From NCBI RefSeq assembly GCF_016429285.1, contig NZ_JAELUI010000043.1, forward strand, positions 1-39,600: a stretch of DNA of 39,600 nt, read 5' to 3'. Numbering within the stretch: the stretch's first letter is position 1; each line of letters starts with the position of its first letter. Below the pieces are notes generated by a model, which saw only the letters and a program-made list of their open reading frames with translations, was not told the origin of the DNA and made no database searches. A program made the position numbers and the translations under genes. The stretch is from Ralstonia sp. ASV6. GTDB taxonomy: Bacteria > Pseudomonadota > Gammaproteobacteria > Burkholderiales > Burkholderiaceae. This document shows, piece after piece, positions 18,476-26,457 of the stretch.

Positions 18476-19543
18476 TTGTCTCATATTTTCGTTACCGGCG
18501 GAGCTGGATTCATTGGCGGCAATTTTGTTCTGAATTGGTTGGCCGATCCTCGGGCGAGCGGTATCGTCAACATTGACAAGCTGACCTATGCTGGCAATCG
18601 TAAGACGCTGGCCCCGGTTGACAGCGATCCGAGGCACGTTTTTTCCCAGACGGATATCTGCGATCGCATAGCCTTGGATGGGCTGTTTGCCAAGTACCGG
18701 CCGCGCGCGGTGGTCCACTTCGCCGCTGAAAGTCACGTGGACCGCTCCTTGCACGGCCCGGCCGAATTCATTCAGACTAATATCGTCGGCACTTTCACCT
18801 TGTTGGAGGCCGCGCGAGCCTATTGGGTTGGGCTCGAGGCTAACGCCAAGGCGGTGTTCCGGTTCCTGCATATTTCGACGGATGAGGTATTTGGCTCGCT
18901 GGGGCCCAACGATCCGCAGTTCTCGGAAACCACACCTTATGCACCCAACAGCCCATATTCCGCCTCGAAGGCAGCTTCGGATCATTTGGTGCGCGCATAT
19001 CACCATACATACGGCCTGCCGGTTCTGACGACTAACTGCTCGAACAACTACGGGCCATATCACTTTCCGGAAAAGCTGATCCCACTGACAATTGCCAACG
19101 CGCTTGGTGGCAAGTCGTTGCCCGTCTACGGCGATGGTCAAAATGTGCGTGACTGGCTATATGTGAGCGATCATTGTGCAGCTATCCGTGAAGTGCTCGC
19201 GCGAGGGCGACTGGGCGAGACGTACAACATCGGCGGCTGGAACGAGAAGACAAACCTGGAAGTCGTGCATATGCTGTGCGAACTGTTGGATCAGCTCCAA
19301 CCGAAGGCAACCGGCGGCTCGTATCGCAACCAAATAGTTTTTGTGAAGGACCGCCCAGGGCATGATCGGCGCTACGCTATTGATGCGCGCAAGCTGGAAC
19401 GAGAACTCGGTTGGAGGCCCAAGGAGACGTTTGAGACAGGGCTGCGCAAGACGGTTCAGTGGTACCTAGATAACCAGGCTTGGGTGCACGATGTGATGTC
19501 GGGCGAGTACCGGAACTGGGTGGCGAAGCAGTATGCAGCATAA
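18476..19543 (+). CDS. rfbB: dTDP-glucose 4,6-dehydratase
   Basis: The 355-residue NAD-dependent enzyme converts dTDP-D-glucose to dTDP-4-keto-6-deoxyglucose, the second step to dTDP-L-rhamnose. The Rossmann motif [10 protein letters not shown] is at the N-terminus; [11 protein letters not shown] lies near residues 80-90, the catalytic HISTDEVFG near 132-140, and the YSASK active-site Tyr-Lys near 160. [14 protein letters not shown] follows. The open frame extends upstream, but the TTG at 18476 has GGAG 8 bases ahead and gives exactly the family length. The rfbD start overlaps the end by 11 bases. It opens the polysaccharide locus. Confidence 0.96.
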   Translation: MSHIFVTGGAGFIGGNFVLNWLADPRASGIVNIDKLTYAGNRKTLAPVDSDPRHVFSQTDICDRIALDGLFAKYRPRAVVHFAAESHVDRSLHGPAEFIQTNIVGTFTLLEAARAYWVGLEANAKAVFRFLHISTDEVFGSLGPNDPQFSETTPYAPNSPYSASKAASDHLVRAYHHTYGLPVLTTNCSNNYGPYHFPEKLIPLTIANALGGKSLPVYGDGQNVRDWLYVSDHCAAIREVLARGRLGETYNIGGWNEKTNLEVVHMLCELLDQLQPKATGGSYRNQIVFVKDRPGHDRRYAIDARKLERELGWRPKETFETGLRKTVQWYLDNQAWVHDVMSGEYRNWVAKQYAA

Positions 19544-20468
19544 GGCGCACTCTGTTCCGAAGCTTCTTGTCACGGGCAGCAACGGCCAAGTCGGCTTTGA
19601 GCTCCGCCGTAGCCTCGCCCCGCTAGGCGAGGTAATTGCGCTGGATCGAGCCGCGTGCGACTTGGCACAATGGGATGAGCTGCGCCGGGTGGTACGCGAA
19701 CACCGTCCCGACGTGATTGTCAATGCGGCCGCTTACACGGCAGTAGATGAGGCCGAAAAAGACTCATGCGCTGCATTTGCTGTTAACGGCACCGCCGCTG
19801 GTGTACTCGCCGAAGAGGCGCGCGCACTGGGTAGCCTACTTGTGCACTACAGCACAGATTACGTTTTCGACGGCACCAAGGCGACCGGAGCCTATGTTGA
19901 GACCGACGCGGTCAATCCGCAGTCTGTCTACGGTAAGAGTAAGCTGGCGGGCGAGCGGGCGATTGCAACATCAGGCGTTGCAGCGCTGGTATTGCGCACC
20001 TGCTGGGTGGCTGGCGCACACGGCCGCAATTTCGCCAAAACTATGCTGCAGCTGGGGCGCGAGCGCGACAGCCTGCGCGTGATTTCCGACCAATTCGGTG
20101 CTCCGACAACCGCGGCGTTGATCGCTGATGTGACGGCGCAGATCGTCGCGCGCTTCTTGCTGGCGGCGGATCGCTCTGCTTTTCCCGGGGGCGTCTACCA
20201 TCTGGCAGCGGCTGGCGAGACCACGTGGCATGGCTACGCTACCGAGGTGCTGCGCTATGCAGCGGCGAGCGGCATGGTGCTCAAAGTTGACCCTGGGGCG
20301 ATCACTGCGATCCCCGCGACCGAATATCCGTTGTCAGCCCCACGGCCGGCTAATTCGCGCCTCGATTCCAGTAGGCTGCGTGAGACCTTCGGCATCCATC
20401 TACCGGACTGGCGCCAGGGCGTCCATTTTTTGCTCGACCAGATCCTCTGGGACCCCGACCATGCGTAA
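19533..20468 (+). CDS. rfbD: dTDP-4-dehydrorhamnose reductase
   Basis: The 311-residue NAD(P)H-dependent enzyme performs the last step to dTDP-L-rhamnose. It has [18 protein letters not shown] (dinucleotide-binding) near the N-terminus, [14 protein letters not shown] near residues 66-79, YSTDYVFDG near 108-116 and the catalytic [11 protein letters not shown] near 130-140. It overlaps rfbB by 11 bases and rfbA by 8. The gene order rfbB-rfbD-rfbA-rfbC is the common four-gene set in proteobacterial O-antigen loci. Confidence 0.95.
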   Translation: MQHKAHSVPKLLVTGSNGQVGFELRRSLAPLGEVIALDRAACDLAQWDELRRVVREHRPDVIVNAAAYTAVDEAEKDSCAAFAVNGTAAGVLAEEARALGSLLVHYSTDYVFDGTKATGAYVETDAVNPQSVYGKSKLAGERAIATSGVAALVLRTCWVAGAHGRNFAKTMLQLGRERDSLRVISDQFGAPTTAALIADVTAQIVARFLLAADRSAFPGGVYHLAAAGETTWHGYATEVLRYAAASGMVLKVDPGAITAIPATEYPLSAPRPANSRLDSSRLRETFGIHLPDWRQGVHFLLDQILWDPDHA

Positions 20469-21345
20469 AGGCATCATTTGGGCCGGAGGTTCCGGCACTA
20501 GGCTTTATCCGATAACCCGGCCGGTATCCAGGCAACTGCTGCCGGTTTACGACAAGCCGATGATCTACTATGTACTGTCGACGCTCATGCTTGCGGGGAT
20601 TCGCGATATCTTGGTGATCTCGACCCCTGAGGACACGCCGCGCCTTACTGAGATGCTGGGTGACGGCCGCAAGTGGGGTATCAATCTCCGCTATGCAATG
20701 CAGCCGTCACCGGACGGCATGGCACAGGCTTTCATCGTTGACCGCGATTTCGTTGGCAATGATCCATCCACGCTGATTTTGGGCGACAACATTTTCCACG
20801 GTCACGATCTAGATCTAGTGCACCAACTTGGCCGCGCAGCCCAGCAGGACACCGGTGCAACGATGCTCGCCTATCACGTTCACGATTCCGAACGCTATGG
20901 CGTCGTGGATTTCAATGAAGACTTCCGCGCGCTGTCGATGGAGGAGAAGCCGCTTAAGCCGTGCTCCAACTATGCGATCACTGCCCTTTATTTCTACGAC
21001 CGTCAGGTCTGCGATATTGCCGCGGATATCAAACTGTCTGCGCGCGGCGAACTGGAGATCACCGACGTCTACAAGCGCTATCTGGAGATGGGGCAGTTGG
21101 AAGTGGAGATCATGGGCCGCGGCTATGCCTGGCTTAATACGGGCACGTTCGAGTCTTTGCTGGAGGCAGCTAGCTTTGTCGCCACCTTGCAGAACCGGCA
21201 AGGGCTGATGGTGGCGTGTCCCGAAGAAGTCGCCTACCGGAACAAATGGATCGATGCCGACCAAGTGGTCGAACTGGTTGCTCCACCGGCGAAGAATGCA
21301 TATGGCCGATGTCTGCAGCGTATTCTCTCGGACGCGATCCGATAA
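20461..21345 (+). CDS. rfbA: Glucose-1-phosphate thymidylyltransferase
   Basis: The 294-residue nucleotidyltransferase forms dTDP-glucose from dTTP and glucose-1-phosphate, the first and feedback-regulated step of the rhamnose pathway. It carries [10 protein letters not shown] with Arg14, [19 protein letters not shown]-like [19 protein letters not shown] (catalytic Asp), MEEKPLKP and [11 protein letters not shown]. The Lys of the near-invariant V-S-K-Q-L-L-P reads Arg here (VSRQLLP), Leu before AGG is Trp, and Pro after MIYY is Val. These are substitutions, not breaks, and the gene is full length. The ATG at 20461 lies inside the end of rfbD. Confidence 0.95.
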   Translation: MRKGIIWAGGSGTRLYPITRPVSRQLLPVYDKPMIYYVLSTLMLAGIRDILVISTPEDTPRLTEMLGDGRKWGINLRYAMQPSPDGMAQAFIVDRDFVGNDPSTLILGDNIFHGHDLDLVHQLGRAAQQDTGATMLAYHVHDSERYGVVDFNEDFRALSMEEKPLKPCSNYAITALYFYDRQVCDIAADIKLSARGELEITDVYKRYLEMGQLEVEIMGRGYAWLNTGTFESLLEAASFVATLQNRQGLMVACPEEVAYRNKWIDADQVVELVAPPAKNAYGRCLQRILSDAIR

Positions 21346-21359
21346 GAGATGAGTGCCAC

Positions 21360-21929
21360 ATGAAACTGACGGTAACCCCCACCACGCTTCCCGGTGTCCT
21401 AGTCCTTGAGCCAAAGGTGTTTGGCGACGAGCGTGGGTTCTTTTTTGAAAGCTTCAATACGAGGGAATTCGTACAAGCCACTGGTTTGCGGCGCGAGTTT
21501 GTGCAGGACAACCATTCTCGGTCAGCGCGCAATGTATTACGTGGACTGCATTATCAAGTTCAGCATCCGCAAGGAAAGCTCGTGCGCGTTGTTGCTGGTG
21601 AGGTATTTGATGTCACCGTCGATTTGCGGAAACACTCCCCGACATTCGGTCAATGGGTTGGTGTTACGTTGTCTGCGGAGAATAGGCGGCAGTTGTGGGT
21701 ACCAGAAGGCTTTGCCCATGGATTTGTCGTTACTTCGGATTTTGCAGAATTCCTATATAAGACGACGGATTATTGGTATGCGGAGCACGAGAGAGTGCTT
21801 GCATGGAACGACCCCGCATTGGGGATAGAATGGCCGGTTTCCGAATCGCCCGTTCTGGCCGCCAAGGATGCTGCCGGCGGGAAACTTGTTGACGCTGAGA
21901 TATATGCGACTGCATTGGGAAACGCCTGA
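21360..21929 (+). CDS. rfbC: dTDP-4-dehydrorhamnose 3,5-epimerase
   Basis: The 189-residue cupin-fold enzyme epimerises C3 and C5 of dTDP-4-keto-6-deoxyglucose. Visible landmarks are DERGFFFESFN near residues 24-34, NHSRSARNVLRGLHYQ with the catalytic His near 64, GEVFDVTVDLRKHSPTFG, VPEGFAHGF and YKTTDYW with the catalytic Tyr, then WNDPALGIEWP. The ATG at 21360 follows rfbA by 14 bases with a weak GAG upstream. From about here on, AT content rises noticeably compared with the first 18 kb. Confidence 0.96.
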   Translation: MKLTVTPTTLPGVLVLEPKVFGDERGFFFESFNTREFVQATGLRREFVQDNHSRSARNVLRGLHYQVQHPQGKLVRVVAGEVFDVTVDLRKHSPTFGQWVGVTLSAENRRQLWVPEGFAHGFVVTSDFAEFLYKTTDYWYAEHERVLAWNDPALGIEWPVSESPVLAAKDAAGGKLVDAEIYATALGNA

Positions 21930-21941
21930 GCTAGGCTGGGC

Positions 21942-21971
21942 TTGCAGTTGGATAGATACTCATCGTACTTT
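21942..21971 (+). promoter_or_regulatory. Possible promoter ahead of manC
   Basis: In the 76-base gap between rfbC and manC, TTGCAG at 21942-21947 and TACTTT at 21966-21971 are 18 bases apart, a plausible sigma-70 pair. GAGAGGAAG just before the manC GTG is a strong ribosome site. A short near-tandem repeat (TAGATTGTAGATTG) sits between. Low confidence without transcript data. Confidence 0.3.
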
Positions 21972-22005
21972 AGATTGTAGATTGATTACCTATTGAGAGG
22001 AAGCA

Positions 22006-23421
22006 GTGAGTTTGATTCCTATTATTCTGTGTGGTGGTGCCGGTTCGCGTCTGTGGCCTGTATCTCGAGAGTCGCATCCGAAACCGTTCATGCGGCTTGC
22101 CGACGGTCAAAGCCTGTTGCAGAAGGCGTTCCTGCGGGCAGCAGCACTGCCTGGTGTCAATGAGATTCTCACTGTCACCAATCGGGACCTGTTCTTCAAG
22201 GTTGCTGATGAGTACCGCGAAATCAATCGCGATAACCGCGCAACATCATTCATTCTGGAACCATTTGGCCGTAATACTGCTGCCGCGATCGCTTCTGCTG
22301 CATTGCGTGTGGCAGAAGTACATGGCCCGAAAGCCATGATGCTGATCCTTGCTGCCGACCATCTGATTGCAAATCAGGATGCGTTTTCCGAGGCGGTTAA
22401 TAAGGCATTAAGCCTCGCTGGCGAAGGCAAGATCGTTACATTTGGCATTCGCCCTGAGACGCCGGAAACCGGCTACGGGTACATCGAGGCAAATGGCGAC
22501 AAGGTGCTGCGGTTTGTCGAAAAACCCTCACTTGACAAGGCTCGGGAGTATCTCGAATCCAACCGCTTTCTCTGGAACTCCGGGATCTTCTGCTTTACCG
22601 CTGAGAGCATTCTCCGAGAGCTGCAACAGCACTGCCCGCAAATTCTTGAAACGACGCGGGCATGCCTCAAGCAGTCCCGCGTGGCTGAAGGCAACGGTTG
22701 GGTGCAGATAGAACTGGAGACGAGGACATTTGGTGCAGTGCCTGAGGACTCGATTGACTACGCGGTGATGGAAAAATGCAGTGAAGCTGCTGTCGTTCCC
22801 TGCAGTATCGGGTGGAGCGACATTGGTTCCTGGGCTGCGGTAGGGGACTTGGTCAACCCGGATGGCAATGGAAACCGGGTCGAAGGTGAGGCACTTCTGC
22901 ACGATGTCTCCAATTGCTATTTGTCGAGCAGTGATCGACTGATCGGCGCAGTAGGCGTGGAAAACCTGATAGTCATTGACACGCCTGATGCGCTGCTGGT
23001 GGCCAACCGGGACCGTGCGCAGGACGTCAAGCATGTCTACGCAGAACTTAAGGCGCGAGGCCACGAGGCGCACAAATTGCACCGTACGGTGCATCGTCCA
23101 TGGGGCACCTATACGATTCTCGAAGAGGGGCCGCGTTTCAAGATTAAGCGTATCGAAGTCAAGCCGGGCGCCAGTTTGAGCCTGCAAATGCATCACCATC
23201 GCAGCGAGCATTGGATCGTCGTCAGCGGGATGGCGAAAGTAGTGAACGGTGAGCGCGAACTGTTTGTGAGCACCAATGAATCGACCTATATCCCGGCCGG
23301 GCACAAGCATCGCCTTGAGAATCCCGGTGTGGTTGACCTCGTGATGATAGAAGTGCAGAGCGGTGAATATCTTGGGGAAGATGACATCGTTCGCTTTGAG
23401 GACAAGTACGGCCGTGCCTGA
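22006..23421 (+). CDS. manC: Mannose-1-phosphate guanylyltransferase / mannose-6-phosphate isomerase (ManC/AlgA type)
   Basis: This 471-residue bifunctional type II enzyme supplies GDP-mannose. The N-terminal nucleotidyltransferase domain has LCGGAGSRLWPVSRESHPKP near residues 8-27, FGRNTAAAIA, LILAADHLI, RFVEKP, and NSGIFCF. The C-terminal cupin domain carries the isomerase signature with QMHHHRSEHWIVVSG near 395-409 and ends with the usual GEYLGEDDIVRFEDKYGR. The start is GTG with GAGGAAG close upstream. GDP-mannose made here can feed mannosyltransferases and the gmd product at the right end of the window. Confidence 0.95.
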   Translation: MSLIPIILCGGAGSRLWPVSRESHPKPFMRLADGQSLLQKAFLRAAALPGVNEILTVTNRDLFFKVADEYREINRDNRATSFILEPFGRNTAAAIASAALRVAEVHGPKAMMLILAADHLIANQDAFSEAVNKALSLAGEGKIVTFGIRPETPETGYGYIEANGDKVLRFVEKPSLDKAREYLESNRFLWNSGIFCFTAESILRELQQHCPQILETTRACLKQSRVAEGNGWVQIELETRTFGAVPEDSIDYAVMEKCSEAAVVPCSIGWSDIGSWAAVGDLVNPDGNGNRVEGEALLHDVSNCYLSSSDRLIGAVGVENLIVIDTPDALLVANRDRAQDVKHVYAELKARGHEAHKLHRTVHRPWGTYTILEEGPRFKIKRIEVKPGASLSLQMHHHRSEHWIVVSGMAKVVNGERELFVSTNESTYIPAGHKHRLENPGVVDLVMIEVQSGEYLGEDDIVRFEDKYGRA

Positions 23422-23422
23422 T

Positions 23423-24244
23423 ATGGAAATAGCTGCGGATCGCCGGCCAGATGTCGATCTGGCTCAACATAGCGGTAACGATGACCTGCTGATGGGCGTC
23501 TGCGCGGGTCGGATTTGGGGCACGCTCGGATGGCACGATATCAAGCAGCGTTATCGCCGTTCTGTCATTGGGCCTTTCTGGTTCACGCTCAGTACGGCGC
23601 TGATGGTGGTCGTCCTTGGGGCGCTATATTCGACGTTGCTGAACCAGGAAATCCGTGACTATCTGCCGTATCTTGCCGTCGGCCTAGTCATATGGCAGTA
23701 CCTGGGAACCGTTGCAAATGAAGGCTGCATGGCTTTTATTGGGTCGGCATACCTCATTAAACAGATGCGGATTCCTCTGAGCATCCACGTGTGCCGCATT
23801 GCCTGGCGTAACTTTGCGATTCTGTTGCACAGCTTGCCGGTGGTGGTAATCCTGCTTGTTGGGTTTGGACGCTGGCCAAAGTGGGAGTTTTTGCTTGTCC
23901 CGCTAGGGCTAGGTTTGCTTCTGCTGCACGGCATATGGGTAGGTGTGACGCTCGGCATCCTGTGTGCGCGTTTTCGCGATATTCCACCGATCGTGGCCAA
24001 TCTGATCCAGATAGTGTTCTTCTTCACGCCAGTCATGTGGTCGCCAGAAATCTTGAAGGGCCGTGCCTGGATTGCTGAGTACAACCCGCTCTACCACCTG
24101 ATCGAGACGGTTCGCGCGCCGATTACCGGACGTCCCATTCAATGGGAGTCCTGGGTCTGGTCGCTCGGCCTGCTGATGGCCGGCTTCGCACTGGCCCAAT
24201 TCCTAATGCAGCGTTACCGCAACCGGATACCTTACTGGCTTTAA
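23423..24244 (+). CDS. wzm: Polysaccharide ABC transporter, permease subunit (Wzm type)
   Basis: The 273-residue integral membrane protein is an ABC-2 type permease that would export a lipid-linked polysaccharide across the inner membrane. After a 30-residue polar N-terminus it shows RIWGTLGWHDIKQRYRRSVI, the typical amphipathic entry of this family, then about six hydrophobic helices (for example LMVVVLGALYSTLL and VVVILLVGF) and the conserved PVMWSPEIL near residue 205 and YNPLYHLIETVRAPI near 222. The ATG at 23423 is one base past the manC stop; an upstream in-frame GTG is possible. The wzt gene follows after 5 bases. Confidence 0.9.
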   Translation: MEIAADRRPDVDLAQHSGNDDLLMGVCAGRIWGTLGWHDIKQRYRRSVIGPFWFTLSTALMVVVLGALYSTLLNQEIRDYLPYLAVGLVIWQYLGTVANEGCMAFIGSAYLIKQMRIPLSIHVCRIAWRNFAILLHSLPVVVILLVGFGRWPKWEFLLVPLGLGLLLLHGIWVGVTLGILCARFRDIPPIVANLIQIVFFFTPVMWSPEILKGRAWIAEYNPLYHLIETVRAPITGRPIQWESWVWSLGLLMAGFALAQFLMQRYRNRIPYWL

Positions 24245-24249
24245 TAACT

Positions 24250-25017
24250 GTGACTTCATCGATTGTTGCCAAGGAAATCTCGGTCGAGTTTCCGATCTAC
24301 GAGAATTCTCACCGCTCGCTCAAGAAGGCGGTGTTGAATCTGACCACTGGTGGTCGGATTGGTCAGGACGCGGGGCGGCACGCTGTCGTCACTGCGCTTG
24401 ACCGGCTGAGTTTTCGCTTTTCCGATGGCGAGCGGATTGGCCTGCTCGGACACAACGGCTCGGGGAAGACGACACTGCTCAGAACATTGTCCGGCGTCTA
24501 CGCTCCTGTGCGTGGAAAACTCCATATGCGTGGCAAGGTTGCATCATTGCTGGATGTGTCGATGGGTCTGGATCCGGATGCGACAGGCTTCGAGAATATT
24601 TATCTTCGCGGCATCCTTGACGGTCTCAAGCCGGCCCGTATTCGAGGCAAGATCGATGAGATAGCCGATTTCAGTGAGTTGGGCGAATACCTGAATCTGC
24701 CGGTGCGCACTTATTCCAGCGGCATGATGCTCCGGCTTGCGTTCGCCATTTCGACGAGTGTGGAGGCCGATATCCTTATCATGGATGAGTGGCTGAGCGT
24801 GGGCGATGCGGAGTTCAGCGCAAAGGCTACTAAACGACTTGAAGAACTCGTTGGCGCCGCATCCATTCTGGTCGTGGCGACGCACGATCCCACCTTGGTC
24901 GAACGCGTCTGCACGCGCAAGATCAGCTTGGAACATGGGCGGATCATCGCGGACGAACCGGTTTTGAGCAAACAGTCCGATGCACTATCTGAATCCATTA
25001 CGCGGCACTCCGCCTGA
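24250..25017 (+). CDS. wzt: Polysaccharide ABC transporter, ATP-binding subunit (Wzt type) without carbohydrate-binding domain
   Basis: The 255-residue ATPase drives export by the adjacent Wzm. The Walker A is GHNGSGKTTLL near residue 65; the family-specific region ASLLDVSMGLDPDATGFENI follows; the ABC signature is YSSGMMLRLAFAI near 157; and Walker B is ILIMDEWLSVGD near 175. The protein ends soon after the switch His (VATHD), so it lacks the C-terminal beta-sandwich that some O-antigen Wzt proteins use to recognise a chain-terminating group. GTG start, 5 bases after wzm. Its presence makes this an ABC-transporter-dependent glycan locus. Confidence 0.92.
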   Translation: MTSSIVAKEISVEFPIYENSHRSLKKAVLNLTTGGRIGQDAGRHAVVTALDRLSFRFSDGERIGLLGHNGSGKTTLLRTLSGVYAPVRGKLHMRGKVASLLDVSMGLDPDATGFENIYLRGILDGLKPARIRGKIDEIADFSELGEYLNLPVRTYSSGMMLRLAFAISTSVEADILIMDEWLSVGDAEFSAKATKRLEELVGAASILVVATHDPTLVERVCTRKISLEHGRIIADEPVLSKQSDALSESITRHSA

Positions 25018-25068
25018 AAACGTATCGCGTGAAGATGAGAGACTTCACGCCCCAAGAGGCATATCAAA

Positions 25069-26457
25069 TTGAAGATGCGAGCTGACCACCCTTTGCTTCG
25101 GTATGGCGAATCGCTGTTCCGACATCAGCCTTTCAAGACGGTCAAAGGTTTTGTCGGCGCGTATGTCGCGTACCCCATTGCGGAGAACAGAGAAAAGCGC
25201 AGCGTCTCCCCGAAGGTGGCTGAGTTACGGTTGCACTATCTAAAATCGTTCACGGAACGTCGTCAAATTGCCTTGCAGCGCTTGTCGAACATTCTGCAGT
25301 TTGCCGGCCAGGAAGTTCCGTACTATCGCGATGTGTTTCAGGCCAGAGGGTTTGATCCTCTCAAAGCAGGAAAGGATCCCCGTTACCTTGAGGACCTGCC
25401 ATATTTGACCAAGGACGTTATTCGCGAGCAAGGGGCGCGGCTATTTTCCCGTTCATTGGAACAAGTCAGGCATCACGCGTGCAAGACCGGAGGGTCAACC
25501 GGACTGTCTTGCACGATCTTTTATGACCAAGAGGCTGCGGACTATTCTTCGGCGGTCACGTTTTACGCGCGCTTGCGCGCGGGCAAGCGACGCTATCGCT
25601 CCGAATTGCATTTTGCATGCCGTTTCCCCGATGAGACGGTTCCGTTGTGGCCATCGCGGGAAGATTTCAAATGCTTCGCGATGAATCGAAGCAATATCTT
25701 CTTTGATCGTATCGACGATGAGGGGCTCGAAGAAATCTGGCAGACGCTGTTGCGTCGCCGGCCATTTCTTGCGCATGGCCATCCCTCGACAATGTACGCA
25801 TTGGCATGCTATGTCGAGCGCCGCTATGGAGGCGGTAAAGCCTTTGAGGTCTTCGAATCCAGTGGCGAACTGCTGGAGGACGGCGCGCGGGAAGTTATCG
25901 AGCGTGCTCTGCGTTGCCGCGTGATCAATCGCTATGGTCTAGCAGAGCTTGGCGTGATGGCATACGAGCTGGATGGTCGTGAAGCCGGATTCCAGATCCT
26001 CGATTCGGAGGGCTGGGCCGAGAACCGCCTACTGGAAGGCGATATTGATGGTGCCAATGAACTCGTTTTCACCGGCTTCCGGAATCGTTTGATGCCTTTG
26101 ATTCGCTATACCACCGGTGATCTTGCGCGTGTCGAAGAGCGTGACAACGGTTTTTTCCTGACCAATGTTGTGGGCCGGATCCATGACGTTGTACCGATCA
26201 ACGGTACTGCACACGCAACACACCATATCCAAGACATGTTGGATCACCGTGTTGGCGGCATTCAGGAATTCCAGATCGACCTTCGGACCTCCCCCCCCAC
26301 ACTGCGCATTGTGCTTGAACCGTGGGCAAGCGAGGAGGAGACGACCAGGAAGCTGCGCGGGTACTGGAAGGATGCCTTCACTATCGCCTACGTTGGTCAT
26401 GGCGATTTGTTGCGCGTGGGTCATCGGGCCAAATTTCGCCACGTGGTGACTGCATGA
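25069..26457 (+). CDS. Phenylacetate-CoA ligase / CapK family adenylate-forming protein
   Basis: The protein of about 462 residues resembles CapK and PaaK, members of the adenylate-forming superfamily that occur in many capsule and O-antigen loci without a settled role. The nucleotide-binding loop is CKTGGSTGLSC near residues 140-150; FEVFESSGELL and NRYGLAELG follow near 260-305; and a TTGDLARVEE segment near 347 matches the core-to-C-domain hinge region. It may activate an acyl or amino-acyl group that decorates the glycan. The TTG at 25069 is 9 bases after AGAGG; the ATG at 25075 is the alternative. A C8 run near the 3' end is listed separately. The next gene starts in its stop codon. Confidence 0.8.
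   Translation: MKMRADHPLLRYGESLFRHQPFKTVKGFVGAYVAYPIAENREKRSVSPKVAELRLHYLKSFTERRQIALQRLSNILQFAGQEVPYYRDVFQARGFDPLKAGKDPRYLEDLPYLTKDVIREQGARLFSRSLEQVRHHACKTGGSTGLSCTIFYDQEAADYSSAVTFYARLRAGKRRYRSELHFACRFPDETVPLWPSREDFKCFAMNRSNIFFDRIDDEGLEEIWQTLLRRRPFLAHGHPSTMYALACYVERRYGGGKAFEVFESSGELLEDGAREVIERALRCRVINRYGLAELGVMAYELDGREAGFQILDSEGWAENRLLEGDIDGANELVFTGFRNRLMPLIRYTTGDLARVEERDNGFFLTNVVGRIHDVVPINGTAHATHHIQDMLDHRVGGIQEFQIDLRTSPPTLRIVLEPWASEEETTRKLRGYWKDAFTIAYVGHGDLLRVGHRAKFRHVVTA
26291..26298 (+). repeat. C8 homopolymer inside the CapK-like gene
   Basis: Eight consecutive C bases encode Ser-Pro-Pro about 55 codons before the stop. A one-base slip would replace the C-terminal part of the adenylate-forming enzyme and disturb the overlap with the downstream gene. 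The length is at the lower limit for slippage-prone tracts. Confidence 0.85.
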
